Below are positions 23,979 to 32,911 of a stretch of 64,000 nucleotides of DNA, one piece after another. The first letter of the stretch is position 1, and each line of letters starts with the position of its first letter. Origin of the DNA: Sphingobium boeckii. GTDB lineage: Bacteria > Pseudomonadota > Alphaproteobacteria > Sphingomonadales > Sphingomonadaceae. The stretch spans positions 248,001 to 312,000 of the forward strand of contig NZ_JACIJC010000002.1 in the NCBI RefSeq assembly GCF_014199215.1, written 5' to 3'. The position numbers and the translations under genes are program-made. Under the pieces are notes generated by a model that ran no database searches, was not told where the DNA came from, and was given only the letters and a program-made list of their open reading frames with translations.

Positions 23979-26855
23979 ATGCGCACACTCGATAAATTCC
24001 GCGGCACCGCGCTGCTGACCGCCCGCCTGCTGGGCGCGGCATCCTTCGCCGTTCTGGCCACCGGCAATGCTTTCGCTCAGGATGCGGTCGCTGAAGCGCC
24101 GGCTGCGGACGATGAAGTCGTCGAAGAAATCATCGTCACCGGCTTTCGCGCCTCGCTGGACAAGGCGCTGGACGTAAAGCGTGACTCGATCAGCGCGGTT
24201 GACGCCATCGTGGCCGAAGACATTGCGAAATTCCCCGATCAGAATCTGGCGGAATCGCTGCAGCGCATTCCCGGCATCTCGATCCAGCGCGACGGCGGCG
24301 AAGGCCGCGCGATCACGGTGCGCGGCCTCGGCGCGCAGTTCACGCGCGTCCGCGTCAACGGGCTTGAAACCGTCGCCACCTCCACCGATGGCGCAAGCGC
24401 AAACCGCGATCGCTCGTTCGATTTCAACGTGTTCGCATCCGAACTGTTCAATTCGATCGTCGTCCATAAGACCGCGGAAGCCTCGCTCGACGAAGGTTCG
24501 CTCGGCGCCGTGGTCGATCTGAACACCGGCAATCCGCTCGGTGGCAAGGATGGCTTCAGCTTCGTCGGTTCGGTCCAGGGATCGTATAACACGTTGAGCA
24601 AGGATCTCGGGCCGCGCGTCGCCGGTCTGCTGGGCTGGAAATCTCCGGACGGCACCTTCGGCGTTTCGGTATCGGGCGCTTATTCCAAGAGCGATACGCT
24701 GGAATTGGGCAATAACACGGTCCGCTGGGCGCAAGCACGCTTCGATTCCGTGAACGGCACGCCATGTTTCACCACGACCGCTGTCAGCGGCATCGGCGTC
24801 CCCAATTCGGGAGGCGTCTATACGCCGGGTCGCGTTGCTGCCTGCGATCAGGCCGCCCTCGCCTTCCATCCGCGCATTCCGCGCTATGGCATCATCGAGC
24901 ACGATCGTGAACGCCTGGGCGTCACCGGTTCGGTCCAGTGGGAGCCGAGCGACGCCACCAAGGTTTCGATCGACGGCCTCTATTCGCGCTTCCGCGAAAC
25001 CCGCAACGAGCAATATGCCGAAGTGCTGTTCCGCAGCAACGAGCGCTCGATCGACGTGATCAACCCGGTCTATGATTCCAACAACAATCTGATCAAGGGC
25101 ACGTTCAACGACGCCTGGGTCCGCACCGAAAATTATCACCGTGAATCGCAGACCGAATTCTATCAGGTCGGCGGTACATGGGATCAGGACGTGACGGACA
25201 CGTTCCGTTTCACTGTTCTGGGCGGCATGTCCAAATCGACTGCCAGCATCCCGGTCGAAACCACGCTCGTGTTCGATGATCGCGATGCGCAGAACTACAG
25301 CTATGATTACACCAATTCGCGCAGCCCGGTGCTGACCTTCGGCACCAGCGTGACCGATCCCGCGAATTTCCAACTTGCCGAAATCCGCGATCGTCCTTCG
25401 GAAACGGTGAACAAGTTCCGCACGCTTTCGCTGCGCACCGAATGGGACGTGACCGACGGCTTTACGGCCAAGGCTGGCGCGGTCTATCGCCGCTTCCAGT
25501 TCGACACGGCAGGCTTCACGCGTGATACCGTGGTCTGCCCCACCCGCACCACGGCGGCACCCGATGTCGTGCTCGGCGCGGTCACCTGCACGCCCTCGTC
25601 GGTGTTCGGTGCGTCCGCCGTTTACGGCCTCCCCGTCACTGCCGCGCTGTCGCAGCTCGTCAATCTGGGTAAGGCTGGCCAGCCCGATGGCACCACCACA
25701 AGCTGGATCATCCCAAATCTGGAAACGGGCACCGATTACACCAATCTCTATGAGCGCACCGCCGCCATTGACGCGGGCAATACCCGCGGCGTGGTGGAAA
25801 AGGTCACCGGCGGCTATTTTCAGATCGACGCCAAGGGCGACATCCTCGGCCTGAACTATGCGCTGAATGCGGGTGTACGCTATGCCAAGACCGACCAGTC
25901 CTCCACCGGCCTGAACAATGGTGCCGTGGTGCAGGTGAAGCGTTCCTATGAGGATTGGCTCCCCGCCGTGAACCTCGCCTTGTTCCCGCATGACGATATC
26001 GTCATCCGCGCATCGGTAGCCGATGTCGTCACCCGCCCCAGCCTCGGCAATCTCACGCCGGGCGGTTCGGTCGATGGCTTCAACTATCGCGTCACGTTCG
26101 GCAATCCGCTGCTCGATCCGTTCCGCGCCACCGCTTATGACGTGGCCGTGGAATGGTATTTCGCGCCGCAGTCGATCTTCTCGGTCGCACTGTTCCAAAA
26201 GGACGTCCAAAGCTTCCCGGTATCGCGGACGACCAGCGGCACTTATGCTTCGACCGGCCTGCCGCTCTCGATCATTCCGCCGAGTTCGCCAGCCGCCAGC
26301 GCACCTGAAGGCCAGCTCTGGCAGATCACCGGCAACGTCAATGGCGCGGGTGCCAGCCTAAAGGGCATGGAAGTCGCGCTACAGGCGCCCTTCACCTTCC
26401 TGCCGGGCTTTCTGTCGCACTTCGGCGGCATCGTGAACGCGACCTTCATCAAATCCGATGCGGATTATGTGGTTGCCGGCCCCGCGGTTGTGCCGGGGGG
26501 CGCACTCATAAACACCACCCGCACCGAAACGCTCTATGGCCTGTCCAAGCGCGCCTATAACGGCACGATCTATTATGAGGACAGTAAGTTCAGCGCACGC
26601 GCCTCGGTCAGCTATCGCAGCGGCTTCGTCGATGCGGGCAGCGCCACCGGCAATGTGTTCGAAGGCTATAATTCCACGATCAACGTGGATGCCTCGATGC
26701 GCTACAAGATCACCGAGGCCATCGAAGTTTCGGTGGAAGGCGTGAATCTCACCGATGAATATCGCGATCGCTACAATGATATCGATGCGAACCGCATCTA
26801 TGAAAACAATCACTTCGGCCGCACCATCCTGTTCGGTGCGCGCTTCAAGATGTGA
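23979..26855 (+). CDS. TonB-dependent outer-membrane receptor (Caulobacter/sphingomonad type)
   Basis: Outer-membrane active transporter of 958 aa. After a signal peptide (cut near AFAQ, residue 34) comes a TonB box-like EEIIVTGFRASLDKAL. The plug domain follows at about 60-180: AEDIAKFPDQNLAESLQRIPGISIQRDGGEGRAITVRGLG, with the conserved IxIRG-like strand. The rest is a 22-strand barrel ending HFGRTILFGARFKM with the terminal aromatic-rich strand. This is the TIGR01782-like class abundant in sphingomonads for oligosaccharides. Predicted operators upstream tie it to the uronate regulator, so pectic oligosaccharides are the likely cargo (inference). Confidence 0.94.
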   Translation: MRTLDKFRGTALLTARLLGAASFAVLATGNAFAQDAVAEAPAADDEVVEEIIVTGFRASLDKALDVKRDSISAVDAIVAEDIAKFPDQNLAESLQRIPGISIQRDGGEGRAITVRGLGAQFTRVRVNGLETVATSTDGASANRDRSFDFNVFASELFNSIVVHKTAEASLDEGSLGAVVDLNTGNPLGGKDGFSFVGSVQGSYNTLSKDLGPRVAGLLGWKSPDGTFGVSVSGAYSKSDTLELGNNTVRWAQARFDSVNGTPCFTTTAVSGIGVPNSGGVYTPGRVAACDQAALAFHPRIPRYGIIEHDRERLGVTGSVQWEPSDATKVSIDGLYSRFRETRNEQYAEVLFRSNERSIDVINPVYDSNNNLIKGTFNDAWVRTENYHRESQTEFYQVGGTWDQDVTDTFRFTVLGGMSKSTASIPVETTLVFDDRDAQNYSYDYTNSRSPVLTFGTSVTDPANFQLAEIRDRPSETVNKFRTLSLRTEWDVTDGFTAKAGAVYRRFQFDTAGFTRDTVVCPTRTTAAPDVVLGAVTCTPSSVFGASAVYGLPVTAALSQLVNLGKAGQPDGTTTSWIIPNLETGTDYTNLYERTAAIDAGNTRGVVEKVTGGYFQIDAKGDILGLNYALNAGVRYAKTDQSSTGLNNGAVVQVKRSYEDWLPAVNLALFPHDDIVIRASVADVVTRPSLGNLTPGGSVDGFNYRVTFGNPLLDPFRATAYDVAVEWYFAPQSIFSVALFQKDVQSFPVSRTTSGTYASTGLPLSIIPPSSPAASAPEGQLWQITGNVNGAGASLKGMEVALQAPFTFLPGFLSHFGGIVNATFIKSDADYVVAGPAVVPGGALINTTRTETLYGLSKRAYNGTIYYEDSKFSARASVSYRSGFVDAGSATGNVFEGYNSTINVDASMRYKITEAIEVSVEGVNLTDEYRDRYNDIDANRIYENNHFGRTILFGARFKM

Positions 26856-26891
26856 TCGCATGATGACCGCATTGCTCTGATCTCCCCCATA

Positions 26892-26929
26892 GGCCGGCCC
26901 CGCAAATGCGGTGGCCGGCCATTTTTTTT
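26892..26929 (+). terminator. Strong rho-independent terminator behind the TonB receptor
   Basis: Inverted repeat GGCCGGCCCCGCAAATGCGG/TGGCCGGCC followed directly by eight T. The stem is about 12 GC-rich pairs with an AAAT loop. The T-run ends only 11 bases before the GTG start of the GH43 gene, so the message for GH43 must come from read-through or from a start site at or inside the terminator. Confidence 0.9.
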
Positions 26930-26939
26930 GGAATTTCCC

Positions 26940-28580
26940 GTGTTCGATCGCAGAGACAGTTTGAAAGCCCTGGCCAGCATCGGCCTCGCCCCGCTGGGCG
27001 CGAAAGCCTTTGCGCAAGGGTCCGCCGCCAGTTCATCGCTTGATCCCTATGCCGCCATGCAATGGGGCAAGGGCTTCGAGGGGCAGCGCAAGGCCGATCT
27101 GGGTGACGGAACATTCCTCAATCCCGTCTTTGCGGGTGACCATCCCGATCCCACGATCCTGAAGGACGGCAAGGATTATTACCTCACCTTTTCCAGCTTC
27201 GACGCTTATCCCGGCATCGTGATCTGGCACAGCCGCGATCTGGTGAACTGGCGGCCCGTGACCGCCGCACTCAAGACGCCGATCGGGTCGGTCTGGGCAC
27301 CCGAACTGGCGAAGCACAAGGGACGCTATTATTGCTACATTCCGGCGCGCTTTCCGGACAAGCGCTCCATCTATGTGATCCATGCCGACAAGATCGAGGG
27401 GCCATGGTCCGAACCGATCGACCTGCATCTGCCCGATCACATCGATCCCGGCCATGCCGTGGGCGCAGACGGCACGCGCTGGATGTTCCTCTCCGGCGGA
27501 GACCGGGTGAAGCTCGCCCCCGATGGCCTGTCTACCGTGGGCGCGGTCGAGCATGTCTATGATCCCTGGCATTATCCCGAGGATTGGGTGGTCGAGGGTT
27601 TTTCGCCCGAAGGCCCGAAGATCATGAAGCGTGGCGCGTGGTTTTACATGATCACCGCGGTCGGCGGCACCGCGGGTCCGCCCACCGGCCATATGGTCAT
27701 CATGGCGCGGTCCAAATCGATCGACGGACCGTGGGAGAATGATCCCGCCAATCCGGTGGTCAAAACGCAATCCGCGCGCGAGAAATGGTGGTCGCGCGGC
27801 CATGCGACGATCTTCGAGGGGCCGGACCAGAAATGGTGGATGATCTATCATGGCTATGAAAATGGCTATTGGACGCTGGGGCGGCAGACCCTGCTGGAGC
27901 CGATCACATGGACCGCGGATGGTTGGGTGAAGCCGCTGGGCGGCGATCTTTCAAAGCCCCTCGCCAAGCCGGTCGATCTGGGGCCGCAGCCGCACGGGAT
28001 CGCGCTGAGCGACGATTTCTCCACGGACAAATTCGGGATCCAGTGGAGCTTCTACGATCCGGGCGCGAACGAGATGGCGCGTGTGCGGCGTGAGGGCGGC
28101 GTGCTGCATGTGAAGGCCAAGGGCAACTCCCCGGCCGATTGCGCGCCCATCACCTGCCTCGCGGGTGATCAGGCCTATCAAATGGAGGCTGATGTCGAGA
28201 TCGATGCGGGCGCGGAGGCCGGGCTGCTGTTGTTCTACAATCGTCGACTCTATGCCGGGCTGGGCTTCAACGCCAAGGGGCTGGTGATGAACCGCTACGG
28301 CTTGCAGCGCCCGCGCGGCACCTCCCCTGGCCAGCGCGATGCGGCGGCGGAACCCGTGCGCGCGATGCGCATCCGGCTGACCAATGATCGTAATATCCTG
28401 ACGATCCACACCAGCGCCGACAAGGGCGCTACATGGCGCAAATTCGATGTGCAGATGGAAGTCTCCGGCTATCATCACAATGTCGCCTATGATTTCCTCA
28501 GCCTGCGCCCCGCGCTCTATGCCTCGGGCAATGGCGAGGCGCGGTTCGCCAACTTCACCTACAGGGCCTTGCCATCATGA
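26940..28580 (+). CDS. Glycoside hydrolase family 43 enzyme, exported
   Basis: Predicted beta-xylosidase/alpha-arabinofuranosidase or related exo-enzyme of 546 aa. The five-bladed propeller shows GH43 landmarks: FAGDHPDPTIL (catalytic base D70), HIDPGHAVGADG (D169, pKa modulator) and FSPEGPKIMKRGAWFYM (acid E224). A C-terminal beta-sandwich (about 370-546, DDFSTDKFGIQWSFYDPG ... LFYNRRLYAGLGF) is typical of two-domain GH43 members. The N-terminus VFDRRDSLKALASIGLAPLGAKAFAQ looks like a twin-arginine signal. GTG 26940 is preferred over an in-frame TTG at 26928 that lies in the terminator T-run. The last codons overlap the next ATG (ATGA). Confidence 0.9.
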   Translation: MFDRRDSLKALASIGLAPLGAKAFAQGSAASSSLDPYAAMQWGKGFEGQRKADLGDGTFLNPVFAGDHPDPTILKDGKDYYLTFSSFDAYPGIVIWHSRDLVNWRPVTAALKTPIGSVWAPELAKHKGRYYCYIPARFPDKRSIYVIHADKIEGPWSEPIDLHLPDHIDPGHAVGADGTRWMFLSGGDRVKLAPDGLSTVGAVEHVYDPWHYPEDWVVEGFSPEGPKIMKRGAWFYMITAVGGTAGPPTGHMVIMARSKSIDGPWENDPANPVVKTQSAREKWWSRGHATIFEGPDQKWWMIYHGYENGYWTLGRQTLLEPITWTADGWVKPLGGDLSKPLAKPVDLGPQPHGIALSDDFSTDKFGIQWSFYDPGANEMARVRREGGVLHVKAKGNSPADCAPITCLAGDQAYQMEADVEIDAGAEAGLLLFYNRRLYAGLGFNAKGLVMNRYGLQRPRGTSPGQRDAAAEPVRAMRIRLTNDRNILTIHTSADKGATWRKFDVQMEVSGYHHNVAYDFLSLRPALYASGNGEARFANFTYRALPS

Positions 28581-29575
28581 TCATCGATCGCCGCACTGCA
28601 TTGATGGGCAGCCTCGCCGCCGCGGGCCTTGCCACACGCGCCGCCGCACAGACGCCGCCGCCCGCGATCGGGCCAGTCGCCGCAGCCTGGCCGATGCCCA
28701 CCGAGACGATCGATCTCTGGCCCAAGGGTGCGCCGGGAATGCCCGCCAAGCCGCTCACCGAGACGGTGAAGGAGCGCAGCACGGACAGCGCGATCAACGA
28801 CCGCGCCGTGTTCGGGATCAGCAAGCCGCGCATGGCGGTGTTCCGGCCGTGGCGGCCCAATGGCGCGTCGATCCTGATCACGCCGGGCGGTGGCTATAAT
28901 TGGGTGGTGGTGGACCGCGAAGGCTATGAAATGGCGCAATGGTTTGCCGAGCGCGGCTTTACCGCCTTCGTGCTCTTCTATCGCCTGCCGCATGAGGGCT
29001 GGGCGGCGGGGCCGGACGTCAGCCTGTCCGATGCCCAGCGCGCGATGCGGCTTATCCGGCACCGCGCCGCGGATTTCGGGATTGATCCCGCGCGGGTCTG
29101 CGCGATGGGATTTTCAGCGGGCGGGCATCTCTGTGCCGATCTCGCCACGCGCTTCGACGCGAAGACCTATACTGCGGTGGATGCGGCAGACACACTCTCC
29201 GCGCGTCCTTTGGTCGCCGCACCCATCTATCCGGTGATCTCGATGACAGCGCCCGTCGCCCATGCCGGATCGCGCAAGAATTTGATCGGGGAGAATGCGG
29301 ATGCTGCGCTGGAACGCGCACATTCGCCGAACTTCAACGTGGCGACCAACACCCCGCCCTGCTTCCTCGTCCATGCCGAGGATGACGATGCGGTGCCGGT
29401 GGACAACACCTTGCTGTTCCGCGCCGCGCTGAAGGAGAAGAATATCCCGGTGGAGACGCACCTCTTCACCCAGGGCGGACACGGCTTCGCCATGCGCCGC
29501 GCGATGGGCAAGCCCGCGGGGGTGTGGCCGGAGCTGTTCCTGGCCTGGGCCAGGACACGCGGGGTTATGGGGTAG
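28577..29575 (+). CDS. Exported alpha/beta hydrolase (acetyl-xylan-esterase-like)
   Basis: Hydrolase of 332 aa with a twin-arginine-like signal (DRRTALMGSLAAAGLATRAAAQ). The catalytic set is complete: oxyanion strand ITPGGGYNWV, nucleophile GFSAGGHLC, acid in HAEDDDAVPV and histidine in QGGHGFAMR. This matches the BD-FAE/acetyl xylan esterase-like group often paired with glycoside hydrolases. It is translationally coupled to the GH43 gene (ATGA), so the pair probably debranches and deacetylates the same polymer. Exact ester specificity is not visible. Confidence 0.88.
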   Translation: MIIDRRTALMGSLAAAGLATRAAAQTPPPAIGPVAAAWPMPTETIDLWPKGAPGMPAKPLTETVKERSTDSAINDRAVFGISKPRMAVFRPWRPNGASILITPGGGYNWVVVDREGYEMAQWFAERGFTAFVLFYRLPHEGWAAGPDVSLSDAQRAMRLIRHRAADFGIDPARVCAMGFSAGGHLCADLATRFDAKTYTAVDAADTLSARPLVAAPIYPVISMTAPVAHAGSRKNLIGENADAALERAHSPNFNVATNTPPCFLVHAEDDDAVPVDNTLLFRAALKEKNIPVETHLFTQGGHGFAMRRAMGKPAGVWPELFLAWARTRGVMG

Positions 29576-29586
29576 GCCACTCATCC

Positions 29587-29674
29587 GTCATCCTGAACTT
29601 GTTTCAGGATCCATTTCAAAGTCACGACCATTTTCCGCGTGACGGAGTGGATGCTGAAACAAGTTCAGCATGAC
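29587..29674. repeat. Palindromic repeat, family C
   Basis: GTCATCCTGAACTTGTTTCA ... TGAAACAAGTTCAGCATGAC, 88 nt with unequal arms and a variable centre. It lies between the convergent hydrolase and pccA genes. Confidence 0.9.
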
Positions 29675-29698
29675 AGTGTGTGTGTTCGAGAGTTCGCC

Positions 29699-31672
29699 TT
29701 ATTCCATCTCCAGAATCACCGCGTCCACCGCGAGACTCTCCCCCGCCACGGCGCTCAGGCTCTTCACCACGCCCGCCTTCTCGGCACGCAGGATATTCTC
29801 CATCTTCATCGCCTCGATTACGGCGAGCGGCTGACCCGCTTCCACCTTTTCGCCCGCTTCCACATGCAGCGCGACCAGCAGGCCGGGCATGGGGCAAAGC
29901 AGGAAGCGCGAAAGATCGGGCGGGATCTTGGCAATCATGTGCGTCGCATGAGACGCCACATGCGCGGGGAGCACGCGCAGCACATGGCTTGCGCCGCGCG
30001 TCGTCAGCTTGAAGCCCGAGCGCGCGGGCGCGATGCGCACGTCCAGATCAGCGCCGTTCACGGTCGCCTCGATCAGCCGGTCACCCGGCGTATATTCCAG
30101 CTCAAGCTCGATGGCCTCGCCATTCACGGTCACATCATCGCCCCGGATCATGACGTCATACAGCGCGTCGCCGATCTTCACCTGCCAGCCCGAAGGCGGA
30201 TCGAGCCGCTGGCCGAGTTGCCCGGAAATCCGGCGTGCACGGTCCGCCCCGGCCATGGCCGCAAACGCGCCGATCGCGGCGATGCTGCGCAGCAATTCCG
30301 GATCGGCGGGCGCGCCGTGGAAACCGTCGGGATATTCCTCGGCGATGAACCCCGTGGTGATCTCGCCCGAACGGAAGCGCGGATGCTGCATCAGCGCGGA
30401 GAGGAAATCGATATTGTGGCCCGGCCCTTCGATCTCGAAGCGGTCGAGCGCGGCGATCTGCTTGTCGATCGCTTCTTCGCGCGTGGCGCCATGCGTGATC
30501 AATTTGGCGATCATCGGATCATAGAACATGCTGACCTCGCCGCCCTCGACCACGCCATCATCCACGCGCACGCTCCCATCGCTGGTCGCAGGCGGATTAT
30601 AGCGCACCAACCGCCCCGTGGAGGGCAGGAAGCCGCGATAGGGATCTTCGGCATAGACGCGGTTCTCGACCGACCAGCCGTTGATCTTCACGTCATCCTG
30701 GCCGAAATCCAGCTTTTCACCCGCCGCCACCCGGATCATCTGCTCCACCAGATCGAGTCCGGTGATGCACTCGGTCACGGGATGCTCCACCTGAAGCCGC
30801 GTGTTCATTTCGAGGAAGTAGAAGCCCTCCCCCGTCTTGTCCGCGCCGCTCACGATCAGTTCGACCGTGCCGGCCGAATAATAGCCCACCGCACGCGCCA
30901 GCGCGACCGCCTGCTCGCCCATGGCCTTGCGCATCTTGGGCGTAACGAAGGGCGACGGCGCTTCCTCCACCACCTTCTGATGGCGGCGCTGGATCGAGCA
31001 TTCGCGCTCATTGAGGTAAACGATATTGCCATGCTGATCGCCCAGCACCTGGATTTCGATATGGCGCGGGCTTTCGATGAACACACGGTCATCGCCGAAG
31101 CTCGCCAGACCCTCGCGCTTGGTAGCTTCAAACCCTTCGCGCACGTCCTGCTCGCTATAGGCCAGCCGCATGCCCTTGCCGCCACCGCCCGCAGACGCCT
31201 TCATCATCACCGGATAGCCGATCTCGCCCGCGATCTTCACCGCTTCGTCAGTATCGGCGATTTCGCCAAGGAAGCCGGGAACGACATTGACGCCCGCGGC
31301 CTTGGCCAGCTTCTTGGACTCGATCTTGTCGCCCATCGCGGCGATCGCATTGACCGGCGGGCCGATGAACGCGATCCCCGCGTCCTTCAGCGCCTGTGCA
31401 AAGCTGGTGCGTTCGGACAGGAAACCATAGCCCGGATGCACCGCATCCGCCCCGGTCGCCTTGCACGCGGCGATGATGACGTCCGCCAGCAAATAGCTTT
31501 CGGATGCTGCGGGCGGACCGATCCGCACCGCCTCATCGGCCATCTCCACATGCGGCGAACGCGCATCGGCGTCCGAATAGACCGCGACCGTCGCGATCCC
31601 CATCTTCTTCGCCGTGCGGATCACACGACACGCAATTTCGCCGCGATTGGCGATCAGAATTTTCTTGAACAT
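29699..31672 (-). CDS. pccA: Propionyl/acetyl-CoA carboxylase, biotin carboxylase and carrier subunit
   Basis: Alpha subunit of 657 aa. The order is a biotin carboxylase N-domain (MFKKILIANRGEIACRVIRTAKKMG), an ATP-grasp domain (KASAGGGGKGMRL, EMNTRLQVEHPVTE), the PCC-type BT linker domain, and a biotinyl domain with AMKMENIL (biotin on K623). Together with PccB it carboxylates propionyl-CoA to methylmalonyl-CoA. It is the last gene of the minus-strand propionate operon, separated from bioB by a family C repeat. Confidence 0.96.
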   Translation of the reverse strand: MFKKILIANRGEIACRVIRTAKKMGIATVAVYSDADARSPHVEMADEAVRIGPPAASESYLLADVIIAACKATGADAVHPGYGFLSERTSFAQALKDAGIAFIGPPVNAIAAMGDKIESKKLAKAAGVNVVPGFLGEIADTDEAVKIAGEIGYPVMMKASAGGGGKGMRLAYSEQDVREGFEATKREGLASFGDDRVFIESPRHIEIQVLGDQHGNIVYLNERECSIQRRHQKVVEEAPSPFVTPKMRKAMGEQAVALARAVGYYSAGTVELIVSGADKTGEGFYFLEMNTRLQVEHPVTECITGLDLVEQMIRVAAGEKLDFGQDDVKINGWSVENRVYAEDPYRGFLPSTGRLVRYNPPATSDGSVRVDDGVVEGGEVSMFYDPMIAKLITHGATREEAIDKQIAALDRFEIEGPGHNIDFLSALMQHPRFRSGEITTGFIAEEYPDGFHGAPADPELLRSIAAIGAFAAMAGADRARRISGQLGQRLDPPSGWQVKIGDALYDVMIRGDDVTVNGEAIELELEYTPGDRLIEATVNGADLDVRIAPARSGFKLTTRGASHVLRVLPAHVASHATHMIAKIPPDLSRFLLCPMPGLLVALHVEAGEKVEAGQPLAVIEAMKMENILRAEKAGVVKSLSAVAGESLAVDAVILEME

Positions 31673-31689
31673 TACGGCTCCCTCAAGCC

Positions 31690-31778
31690 GTCACCCTGAA
31701 CTTGTTTCAGGGTCCATGGTGCCACCTGCACCATCGGCTCGTGTTGATAAATGGATGCTGAAACAAGTTCAGCATGAC
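31690..31778. repeat. Palindromic repeat, family C
   Basis: GTCACCCTGAACTTGTTTCA ... TGAAACAAGTTCAGCATGAC, in the bioB-pccA gap, ending 18 bases before the pccA start codon on the transcribed (minus) strand. Confidence 0.9.
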
Positions 31779-31804
31779 GATAGTGGTTGATCATAAATTC
31801 GAGG

Positions 31805-32911
31805 TCACTCAGCCGCTTCCATCACCCGTTGCTGCGCGGCCTGCATCGGAACCACGCCCAGCTTGGCAAATAGCGCGGCGTCGGCATTGTCGCCGGCGTT
31901 CGCGGTTGTCAGCAATTTGTCGCCGGTGAAGATGCTGTTCGCGCCCGCCATGAAGCAGAGCGCCTGGCACGAATCCGACATGCTCTCGCGACCCGCAGAC
32001 AGGCGGACCATGCTTTCGGGCATCACGATCCGCGCCACCGCGACGGTGCGCACGAACTCGATCTCGTCGATCTTGGCGAGCGGCGTATCGGCGAGCATAT
32101 CGCCCAAGACCGTGCCCTTCACCGGCACGAGCGCATTGATCGGCACGCTCTCGGGATGGGCGGGCAAAGTAGCGAGCGCATGGAGGAAGCCCACGCGATC
32201 CGCGCGCGTTTCGCCCATGCCGACGATCCCGCCGGAGCAGACGTTGATCCCCGAATTGCGGACATTCTCCAGCGTCTCCAGCCGGTCATCGAAGGTCCGC
32301 GTGGTGATCACCTTTTCATAATGTTCGGGCGAGGTATCGATATTGTGATTGTAATAATCCAGCCCGGCATCGGCGAGCGTCTTCGCCTGCCCCTCAGTCA
32401 GCATCCCCAGCGTCATGCAGGTTTCCATGCCCATCTGGCGCACGCCCTTCACCATGGAGACGATCGCGCCCATGTCCCGGTCCTTGGGATTGCGCCAGGC
32501 CGCGCCCATGCAGAAACGCGAGCTGCCCGCGTCCTTGGCCTGTGCGGCGGCCTGCATCACCGATTGCACGCTCATCAGTTTCTCGGCCTTAAGACCGCTC
32601 TCCGCCGAAGCAGACTGGTTGCAATAACCGCAATCCTCCGGACACCCGCCGGTCTTGATCGACAGCAAAGTGGAAAGCTGAACCTCGTTGCGCGGGAAAT
32701 TCGCGCGGTGGATGGTCTGCGCTTCGAACATCAGATCGTTGAAGGGCAGATCGAACAGCGCCGCGATTTCCGCGCGGGTCCAGTCATTTCTGCTCCCCTC
32801 CCGGCCTTCCGGGAGGGGCTGGGGGTGGGCCTTCTTGTCAAAGGAAGAAAAGCCACCCCCAACCCCTCCAAGAAGGCTTGGAGGGGAGTTTACCTGTGCG
32901 TTCCCAGTCAT
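31805..32911 (-). CDS. bioB: Biotin synthase BioB with a repeat-encoded N-terminal insertion
   Basis: Radical-SAM enzyme that inserts sulfur into dethiobiotin. The SAM cluster motif is CPEDCGYC (C90, C94, C97 here), followed by [23 protein letters not shown] and the C-terminal [14 protein letters not shown] 32911 overlaps the scpA stop by ATGA and gives 368 aa, longer than the usual 320-350. Residues about 9-40 ([12 protein letters not shown] ... LPEGREGS) are translated from a family D palindrome that stays in frame. Family homology starts at [15 protein letters not shown]. Its place among carboxylase genes makes sense because PccA needs biotin. Confidence 0.95.
   Translation of the reverse strand: MTGNAQVNSPPSLLGGVGGGFSSFDKKAHPQPLPEGREGSRNDWTRAEIAALFDLPFNDLMFEAQTIHRANFPRNEVQLSTLLSIKTGGCPEDCGYCNQSASAESGLKAEKLMSVQSVMQAAAQAKDAGSSRFCMGAAWRNPKDRDMGAIVSMVKGVRQMGMETCMTLGMLTEGQAKTLADAGLDYYNHNIDTSPEHYEKVITTRTFDDRLETLENVRNSGINVCSGGIVGMGETRADRVGFLHALATLPAHPESVPINALVPVKGTVLGDMLADTPLAKIDEIEFVRTVAVARIVMPESMVRLSAGRESMSDSCQALCFMAGANSIFTGDKLLTTANAGDNADAALFAKLGVVPMQAAQQRVMEAAE
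32793..32889. repeat. Palindromic repeat, family D, inside the bioB coding region
   Basis: ctcccctcccggccttccgg ... ccaagaaggcttggaggggag, with the same linked-hairpin layout as the 11671 copy. It adds roughly 32 codons to the 5' end of bioB without a stop. Similar sequence (CCAGTCATT and a following CTG) stands on both sides, possibly a target duplication. Confidence 0.88.

Noticed and set aside
23865-26210. Long open frame antisense to the TonB receptor (about 780 codons)
   Set aside because: Shadow frame with no recognisable domain; the receptor on the plus strand is full length and well conserved.
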